A DNA stretch of 8,072 bases from Desulfuromonadales bacterium (GTDB lineage: Bacteria > Desulfobacterota > Desulfuromonadia > Desulfuromonadales > BM103): NCBI GenBank assembly GCA_030640215.1, contig DAOWJU010000104.1, forward strand, positions 1 to 8,072. The letters are read 5' to 3'. The notes beneath the pieces were generated by a model. It had not been told where the DNA came from, did no database searches, and saw nothing but the letters and a program-made list of their open reading frames with translations. Positions 1 to 4,788 of the stretch are shown piece by piece (position 1 is the first letter of the stretch; each line of letters starts with the position of its first letter). The position numbers and the translations under genes are program-made.

Positions 1-1397
1 CTGATGATATCATTGGCAAACTTCATTATGAACTGATGCACGATGTTTTTCATGAAGATGGCCGTATGTATGGACCAGAGGACCACCCTTCGGCAGTGAC
101 ATTGCGAACCGGAAAGTCTGTTGTCAACCAGGTTATGGGTTTTCCCCTGAGCAATGGTCAAATGGTCTGGCTGCAGATTAATACCTCTGCTCTGGGTCTT
201 GACCGGTTCGGTAAGCCGGTTGCCATGGTTGTCACTTTTGCTGATGTTACGCGGCTGAAGCATATTGAAACCGAGCTGCGTGAGAGTGAGCAGCACATGC
301 AGACGCTCAGCAGGCAATTCCAGGGTGTTCTTGAAGCCATCCCGGATCGGATCATGATCCTTGATCCGGAAATGCGTGTCATCTGGCTTAACTGGTTTGA
401 GGACGACGACAATCCAACAGGCAAGAAACTATTTGAGGGTTTGTGCTGTTACGAACTACCCAAGGTTCATTGTGGCCCATCTTCGAGTGCTGGTTCTTCC
501 CCATGCGATAATTGTCCGGTACAAAAATCATTAGTCTCAGGTCGTACAGAAAGTGCACAGGTAGAATCGCCTGATGGCCGAACTCTTTCTTTGCGTGCAT
601 TCCCGGTATTCAGTGAGCTGGGTGAAGTTATTAATGTTATTGAGATTGCCCAAGACATTACCGAGTCGCTTCGTCATCAGGACCAGTCAATGCGAACCGG
701 CCAACTTGCTGCCCTGGGTGAACTGGCCGCTGGCGTCGCTCATGAAATCAACAATCCAATCAATGGCGTGATTAACTATGCGCAATTAATTCTCAATAAG
801 GCTGTGGCTGATTCCCGTGAACAGGAATTATCACAACGGATTATTCATGAAAGTGAGCGGGTTGCCAAAATTGTTCGCGAGTTGCTCTGTTTTGCTCGTG
901 AAGAAAGTCAGGAAATTACCAAAACCACAGTCTCTGTTGCTCTCTCCGAAGCTTTGGCCCTGATCCAGAACCAGCTCAATAAGGAAGGCGTTCAGCTGCA
1001 GATCCAACTTCCGGAAAATCTGCCGGAAATTATGAGCCGCAGCCATCAAGTTCAGCAGCTTTTTTTGAATCTGATCAGTAACGCCCGTCATGCTCTGGCC
1101 GAGAAATATACCGACATGGACCCGGACAAGATCCTGCTGGTTAAGGGCGAAGAGATTCTCAAAGATGAGCAGCTATTTGTGCGCATTGTCTTCCGGGATC
1201 ATGGTATTGGTATCGATGCAGAACTATTGCCGCGGGTTATGAATCCCTTTACCACGACCAAATCGTCGAGGGAAGGGACCGGTCTTGGCTTGAGTATCAG
1301 CCATGAAATTGTCCAGAAACATGGCGGCACGTTGTCAATTGAAAGTGTGCAGGGAGAATTTACTGAAGTTGTTGTCGAGCTTCCGGCAGCGAAGTAA
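1..1397 (+). CDS. PAS-PAS sensor histidine kinase, 5' end outside the window
   Basis: Soluble-looking sensor kinase of a two-component system. The reading frame is open from the left edge (first full codon at nt 3), so the start lies upstream. The ATG at nt 36 falls inside a PAS domain and is not the start. Order: C-terminal part of a PAS domain ending near nt 258 (FADVTRLKHIE); a second PAS at about nt 310-665, closing in a typical IAQDIT; a HisKA dimerisation helix with the phospho-acceptor His codon at nt 741 (AHEINNP); and an HATPase_c domain with N-box Asn at nt 1080, G1 DHGIGID from nt 1197 and G2 GTGLGLS from nt 1275. All key kinase residues are present. The second PAS holds five Cys codons (nt 444, 447, 471, 504, 513), ending in CDNCP. 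No transmembrane segment is visible. Two response regulators follow, so it is probably their kinase (inference); the signal is unknown. Confidence 0.93.
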   Translation, partial: DDIIGKLHYELMHDVFHEDGRMYGPEDHPSAVTLRTGKSVVNQVMGFPLSNGQMVWLQINTSALGLDRFGKPVAMVVTFADVTRLKHIETELRESEQHMQTLSRQFQGVLEAIPDRIMILDPEMRVIWLNWFEDDDNPTGKKLFEGLCCYELPKVHCGPSSSAGSSPCDNCPVQKSLVSGRTESAQVESPDGRTLSLRAFPVFSELGEVINVIEIAQDITESLRHQDQSMRTGQLAALGELAAGVAHEINNPINGVINYAQLILNKAVADSREQELSQRIIHESERVAKIVRELLCFAREESQEITKTTVSVALSEALALIQNQLNKEGVQLQIQLPENLPEIMSRSHQVQQLFLNLISNARHALAEKYTDMDPDKILLVKGEEILKDEQLFVRIVFRDHGIGIDAELLPRVMNPFTTTKSSREGTGLGLSISHEIVQKHGGTLSIESVQGEFTEVVVELPAAK

Positions 1398-1490
1398 CCG
1401 TCTCGATTATTGGTTGGTCTTTGCCGTGAGCTCTGGCTCAAAAGTTTGATAATGTGCAATCGTTTATTGACTACATTAAGGAGTTAAACA

Positions 1491-2234
1491 ATGGATTACA
1501 AAATTCTGGTTGTTGATGATGAAGAGAGCATTCGCTTTACCTTTCATGCTTTTCTGGATGATGACGGCTACGTGGTTGATACAGCAGAGAACCTTGAGGA
1601 GGCTTTGGATAAGGTTGCTGTCTCCTCTTACGATGCTGTTTTTCTTGATATTTTACTCGGCAGGGATTCCGGTATGAAAGTGTTGGAGTTCTGCCGTGAA
1701 AATCAGCCGAATACCCCGGTTATCATGGTGACCGGAGCCCCGGAGATTAAAACCGCTGCTGAGGCTGTGCGTTTGGGAGCTTTTGACTATATTACCAAAC
1801 CGGTCCACCAGGATAAGCTCCTCCGCCAGGCCAGGTTGGCGATTGAGCATAAAATTCTGATCGATCAGCAGGAGTCTTATCAATTACGTATGGCAGCAGT
1901 GTTTCAGAGTGTTCGCGAAGGCATCATGATTTTCGATGAGGAAATGAAATTGCTTGAGATCAATAACGCCGCTGCTAAAATTCTCGGTTGTGACGCCAGC
2001 ATGACCGGTCTGAGCCCGGCAGAATTGAGTGGCAGCTGCCCACCGTTACAGCTGCTGCAGGAAACGATTGAGCAACGTTGTGAAGGGGAAATCTTCCGTC
2101 TGGAAACGACTAATGGCGCCGGACAACCTCTCGTGCTTGGGTTGACTATGGCGCCCTTGACTGGTCAGGGACTACGTGAGCTTGGTACGGTCCTGGTGTT
2201 GCGCGATGAAACGTTGCCCGTCCGGCAAGTATAA
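1491..2234 (+). CDS. Response regulator: receiver plus PAS domain, no output domain
   Basis: A 247-residue protein. Residues 1-120 form a CheY-like receiver with acidic pair D9/D10, phospho-acceptor D53, T81 and K103, all intact. Residues about 130-240 form a PAS domain (FQSVREGIMIFDEE near its start, LVLRDET near its end). The protein stops eight residues after that RDET, with no ATPase, HTH, GGDEF or kinase domain. The start is well supported by AAGGAG seven bases before the ATG. It is a close paralogue of the N-terminal half of the next gene: about 70 of the first 126 positions are identical without gaps by hand count. It may be a phosphate sink, a competitor or heterodimer partner of the full-length regulator, or a PAS-linked relay. 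It could also be a truncated duplicate, although the frame and ribosome site are intact. The function is not known. Confidence 0.88.
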   Translation: MDYKILVVDDEESIRFTFHAFLDDDGYVVDTAENLEEALDKVAVSSYDAVFLDILLGRDSGMKVLEFCRENQPNTPVIMVTGAPEIKTAAEAVRLGAFDYITKPVHQDKLLRQARLAIEHKILIDQQESYQLRMAAVFQSVREGIMIFDEEMKLLEINNAAAKILGCDASMTGLSPAELSGSCPPLQLLQETIEQRCEGEIFRLETTNGAGQPLVLGLTMAPLTGQGLRELGTVLVLRDETLPVRQV

Positions 2235-2257
2235 AAGTAAAGATCTTTAAATTGTTT

Positions 2258-2354
2258 GGACACGGATTGCACGGATGAACACGGATTTAAAGAAAAGGTA
2301 TCTAAGGCGTTAGATTTTGTTCGATCCGTGTAAATCAGATTCTTATCCGTGTCC
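2258..2354 (+). repeat. Imperfect inverted repeat made of CACGGAT units, probable dispersed intergenic element
   Basis: The ends are perfect 10-bp inverted copies, GGACACGGAT at 2258-2267 and ATCCGTGTCC at 2345-2354. The left arm holds three direct copies of CACGGAT (2261-2267, 2270-2276, 2280-2286) at about 9-10 bp period. The right arm holds two clear inverse copies (2324-2330, 2345-2351) with a degenerate one between. The whole could fold into a long imperfect hairpin. From memory, similar ATCCGTG-rich repeats are scattered between genes in many unrelated bacterial genomes, so a dispersed repeat is likelier than a specific operator. It fills half of the 196-bp gap between the two paralogous regulator genes. 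I saw no sign of an encoded protein or of a target-site duplication. Confidence 0.75.
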
Positions 2355-2430
2355 AGAGGTTTTGTTTGTAAGCTGAACAGTTGCTAAGATTCTTCCAAAT
2401 TCAAGTAAAATCCAAAGCAAAGGGAATGTA

Positions 2431-4128
2431 ATGACCGCCCACATCCTGGTGATCGATGATGAAGAAAGCCTGCGTTTTACCCTGAGCTCTTTCCTGCAAG
2501 ACGAAGGCTACCTTGTAACAACCGCGTCATCGTTTAACGAAGCTGAAGAGCTGATCCAGCAAAGTGTTTTTGACCTGGTCTTCCTCGACATTCAGCTGGG
2601 TCGGCATAGTGGACTTGATCTGCTCAAGGAGATACGAGCTCATTTGTCGCATACCCCGGTGGTGATGATCACCGGTGCTCCGGAGGTCTCTACTGCGGCT
2701 GAAGCCGTAAGACAGGGTGCCTTCGATTATATACCCAAGCCGTTACGGCAGGAAACCCTCCTGAGAGTGGCCAAAATGGCCCTCAGACATAAAACCGTTG
2801 TCGATCAACGTGAACATTTTCGGGCGCACCTGACTGCTATCTTTGGCAGTGTCCGCGATGGGATCCTGTTGGTCGATCAGTGCCAGAATGTCCTCGAAGC
2901 AAATCAGGCCCTTATCAACCTGTTCGGATTACCTGGCAATGTTGTCGGTATGTCACTTGCGCAAATGCCACAGAACATCCGGGCAACATTTACTGAGATC
3001 GTCGAAAAAACTTTGATGACAAATGAGCAGCTTGCCTCGCAACGCTTGGAAATCACAGATCCATCGCAAAAACAGTGCATTCTGAATATCTCTGCTGCGC
3101 CTTGTCTGGGAGATACTGGAAATCCAATCGGTGTGGTTTTAACGGTACGTGACGAGACCCGCCTGGAAACTCTCGAAAAGAGTATGAAAAAGCGCCAGAA
3201 ATTCGAGCATATCGTGGGCCGTAGTGAACCGGTTCAAGTCATGTTTGATCTCATTGAGAATCTGGCCGAAGTTGATACCACAGTGCTGATAGCCGGGGAA
3301 AGTGGCACTGGCAAGGAGTTGGTCGCCGAAGCCTTGCACTATCGAAGTGACCGGCGTGAAAACACTCTGGTTAAGGTCAACTGTGCGGCCTTGCCGGAAA
3401 ACCTTCTGGAAAGTGAACTGTTCGGTCATGTCAAAGGCTCTTTCACGGGTGCGATGAAGGACAAGGTCGGACGTTTCGAGCAGGCCCATGGCGGCACGAT
3501 CTTTCTCGACGAAATTGGTGACATATCACCGGCACTTCAGGTGCGACTTCTGCGCGTTTTACAGAACAAAGAGATCGAAAAGGTCGGTGGCACGGGAACG
3601 ATCAAGGTCGATGTGCGGATTGTCGCTGCGACCAATCAGGACCTTATGAAAAAAGTTCGCAATGATGAGTTCCGTGAAGATCTCTACTATCGCTTGCGTG
3701 TTGTGCAAATCCCGATGCCACCCTTGCGCAAACGTCGTGAGGATATCCCGCTGCTCATAGAGCACTTTATTGGCCTTTACAACCAGCGTTTCAATCGCCA
3801 GATGCAAAGGCTTGATGATGATGCTGCCAAGCAGATGACAAGCTATGACTGGCCTGGGAATATTCGTGAACTTCAGCATGCGGTAGAGCACGCATTTGTC
3901 ATGTGTCGAGGGGAGATTATTGGCCTCAAACACCTGCCTCCTGAACTGCAGGGTGCTGTTGAAGCTTTTACCGGAGACAATGAAGACGATGCCACAAGAA
4001 TTGTCGCCGCTCTGGAAAAGTCTGGTGGCAACAAAAGTCAGGCCGCCCGTTTATTGGGTATGAGCCGTCGTACGATTTACCGTAAAATTGAAGAACTTGG
4101 CATCGAAGATGCCAATGATGCCTCTTAA
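2431..4128 (+). CDS. Sigma-54-dependent response regulator (NtrC family) with PAS domain
   Basis: A 565-residue transcriptional activator of sigma-54 RNA polymerase. The receiver is residues 1-120 (D9/D10, phospho-acceptor D53, T81, K103). A PAS domain spans about 130-250 (SVRDGILLVDQ to VRDET). An AAA+ domain spans about 265-495, with Walker A GESGTGKE (289-296), sigma-54 contact loop GSFTGA (336-341), Walker B FLDEIGD (D360/E361) and WPGNIREL (474-481). A Fis-type helix-turn-helix lies at about 520-558 (NKSQAARLLGMSRRTIYRKI). The contact loop has Ser for the usual Ala of GAFTGA, a variation that I believe also occurs in other functional activators. The insertion of PAS between receiver and ATPase makes it longer than classical NtrC (about 470 residues). 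The start is preceded by AAAGGGA, a modest ribosome site. The likely kinase partner is the upstream histidine kinase. A sigma-54 promoter candidate lies about 190 bp after its stop codon. Confidence 0.94.
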   Translation: MTAHILVIDDEESLRFTLSSFLQDEGYLVTTASSFNEAEELIQQSVFDLVFLDIQLGRHSGLDLLKEIRAHLSHTPVVMITGAPEVSTAAEAVRQGAFDYIPKPLRQETLLRVAKMALRHKTVVDQREHFRAHLTAIFGSVRDGILLVDQCQNVLEANQALINLFGLPGNVVGMSLAQMPQNIRATFTEIVEKTLMTNEQLASQRLEITDPSQKQCILNISAAPCLGDTGNPIGVVLTVRDETRLETLEKSMKKRQKFEHIVGRSEPVQVMFDLIENLAEVDTTVLIAGESGTGKELVAEALHYRSDRRENTLVKVNCAALPENLLESELFGHVKGSFTGAMKDKVGRFEQAHGGTIFLDEIGDISPALQVRLLRVLQNKEIEKVGGTGTIKVDVRIVAATNQDLMKKVRNDEFREDLYYRLRVVQIPMPPLRKRREDIPLLIEHFIGLYNQRFNRQMQRLDDDAAKQMTSYDWPGNIRELQHAVEHAFVMCRGEIIGLKHLPPELQGAVEAFTGDNEDDATRIVAALEKSGGNKSQAARLLGMSRRTIYRKIEELGIEDANDAS

Positions 4129-4158
4129 CTTTTCCTGCGGCGCTATCCTGTGTCGCTG

Positions 4159-4188
4159 TCACATTCCTGTGCCATAATGCACATGTGA
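4159..4188. promoter_or_regulatory. Bulged dyad TGTGC-N6-GCACA: activator site or 3' hairpin
   Basis: TGTGC (4168-4172) and GCACA (4179-4183) are perfect 5-bp inverted arms around a 6-bp centre. An outer TCACA (4159-4163) can pair with TGTGA (4184-4188), leaving a 4-nt bulge on the left. Read as DNA, it sits about 170 bp before the predicted sigma-54 transcription start, a usual distance for an NtrC-family enhancer; its arms also resemble the CRP-type TGTGA-N6-TCACA half-sites. Read as RNA, it is a 10-bp bulged stem in the 3' untranslated region of the sigma-54 regulator gene, followed by pyrimidine-rich sequence. The sequence does not decide between these. Confidence 0.4.
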
Positions 4189-4241
4189 TTTCGTCCTATT
4201 TCTTGAATAAATTCTGTTTTTGATTTGATAGTTTCTATCGT

Positions 4242-4280
4242 GATCCTTGCAACTAGTTGATATTGCAAGGGATCTTTTGT
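4242..4280 (+). terminator. Probable intrinsic terminator after the sigma-54 regulator gene
   Basis: GATCCTTGCAA (4242-4252) pairs with TTGCAAGGGATC (4263-4274) to give an 11-bp stem with a single bulged G and a 10-nt loop, followed directly by TTTTGTT. The T-run is short and the stem is only moderately GC-rich, so termination may be incomplete. It separates the two-component module from the chemotaxis operon, which fits a new promoter starting just downstream. Confidence 0.6.
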
Positions 4281-4299
4281 TGCTGTCGTGTGTTATTTT

Positions 4300-4313
4300 A
4301 CTTCTCAAGAAGT
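4300..4313. promoter_or_regulatory. 14-bp palindrome touching the -24 element, operator candidate
   Basis: ACTTCT and AGAAGT are perfect 6-bp inverted arms separated by CA, ending one base before the TGGCAT of the promoter candidate. A protein bound here would cover or adjoin the -24 region. The element is short enough to have arisen by chance, and no matching binding protein can be named. Confidence 0.3.
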
Positions 4314-4329
4314 TGGCATGAAAATTGGT
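4314..4329 (+). promoter_or_regulatory. Sigma-54 (-24/-12) promoter candidate for the chemotaxis operon
   Basis: TGGCATGAAAATTGGT is compared with the consensus TGGCACG-N4-TTGCW. The -24 block matches at six of seven positions, the spacing is exact, and the -12 block has TTG but G instead of the usual C. The mismatch at a well-conserved position lowers confidence. The predicted transcript start is near 4340, giving a leader of about 31 nt to the cheY start at 4371. The position downstream of a terminator, and next to a gene for a sigma-54 activator, supports it. Confidence 0.5.
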
Positions 4330-4360
4330 CTTAGTTTACTTAGTTATTGCTGATCTTAAT

Positions 4361-4364
4361 GGAG
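4361..4364 (+). promoter_or_regulatory. Ribosome binding site that fixes the first CheY start
   Basis: GGAG lies six bases before the ATG at 4371. The longer reading frame beginning at TTG 4347 would add eight residues (MLILMEIF) not found in CheY proteins and would place this ribosome site inside the coding sequence. Confidence 0.75.
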
Positions 4365-4370
4365 ATTTTC

Positions 4371-4772
4371 ATGCCCAAAACAGTCTGTATCGTTGATGAT
4401 CAGCCTAGCTTGCGTCAGATGTTGTGCTTCGCCTTGAACGTGCATGGCCTGCAGGTGATTGAAGCTGAAAATGGCCTCGATGCTCTCGATAAACTTGCCA
4501 GTCATAATATTGACATGATGATTGTTGATTGGCAGATGCCGGAGATGGATGGCCTGGAACTGGTACGTCACTTACGTAAATCTGAAGATTACGCCGAACT
4601 GCCCGTGGTGATTATCAGCTGCCGCGATGATACTTCCGCCAGGCGAGAGGCCCGCTCCCTGGGAGTAATGACTTGGCTGAAGAAGCCTTTTCGGATTGCC
4701 GAGGTCCAGCTTGCGGTTGAAAGCGGTTTGGGGCTCTCCTCTTTGTCAGCAAACACCATGTCGAGCAATTGA
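4371..4772 (+). CDS. cheY: CheY-like single-domain response regulator (first of two)
   Basis: A 133-residue stand-alone receiver that accepts phosphate from CheA, or possibly another kinase. With the start at 4371 the key residues are D9/D10, phospho-acceptor D53 (IVDWQMPEMDG), S83 in place of the commoner Thr, and K105 (LKKP). It is therefore a complete receiver. The last dozen residues (LSSLSANTMSSN) are a Ser-rich tail beyond the fold. It is the first gene after the sigma-54 promoter candidate, and 16 nt separate it from the receptor-like gene. It differs clearly from the second CheY in this operon, so the two probably have different targets or one acts as a phosphate sink. Which one, if either, controls a flagellar motor cannot be told from the sequence. 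Confidence 0.88.
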   Translation: MPKTVCIVDDQPSLRQMLCFALNVHGLQVIEAENGLDALDKLASHNIDMMIVDWQMPEMDGLELVRHLRKSEDYAELPVVIISCRDDTSARREARSLGVMTWLKKPFRIAEVQLAVESGLGLSSLSANTMSSN

Positions 4773-4776
4773 GCAC

Positions 4777-4780
4777 AGGA
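4777..4780 (+). promoter_or_regulatory. Ribosome binding site choosing the ATG at 4789
   Basis: AGGA lies eight bases before the ATG at 4789. The alternative ATG at 4780 overlaps this motif and has no site of its own at proper spacing. An in-frame start at 4696 would overlap the cheY coding region by 77 bp and is unlikely. Confidence 0.55.
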
Positions 4781-4788
4781 TGTATTTG

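Noticed and set aside
1427..1440. Small hairpin TGAGC-TCTG-GCTCA after the histidine kinase gene
   Set aside because: The stem is only 5 bp and is followed by AAAAGTTT rather than a T-run. It is too weak to call a terminator, and the next gene is probably co-transcribed.
1411..1448. Possible sigma-54 promoters before the receiver-PAS gene (TGG...TTGC and TGGCTC...TTTG)
   Set aside because: The first has the wrong spacing (one base short). The second has the right spacing but lacks the -12 GC and most of its block.
2258..2354. Reading the CACGGAT repeats as a CRISPR array or as iterons of an origin
   Set aside because: Units are 7 bp at 9-10 bp spacing, in two opposed groups, with no spacers of CRISPR size and no Rep gene or other origin features nearby.
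3139..3933. Minus-strand open frames of 116 and 124 residues inside the sigma-54 regulator gene
   Set aside because: They are antisense to conserved AAA+ domain sequence, resemble no family and have no neighbouring minus-strand genes.
4347..4370. Longer first CheY starting at TTG 4347
   Set aside because: The ATG at 4371 has a good ribosome site and gives the normal CheY N-terminus; the extra eight residues have no support.
4696..4788. Longer receptor-like protein starting at 4696, overlapping cheY by 77 bp
   Set aside because: The overlap would be unusually long, and the extension reads as an out-of-frame shadow of cheY. AGGA supports the ATG at 4789.
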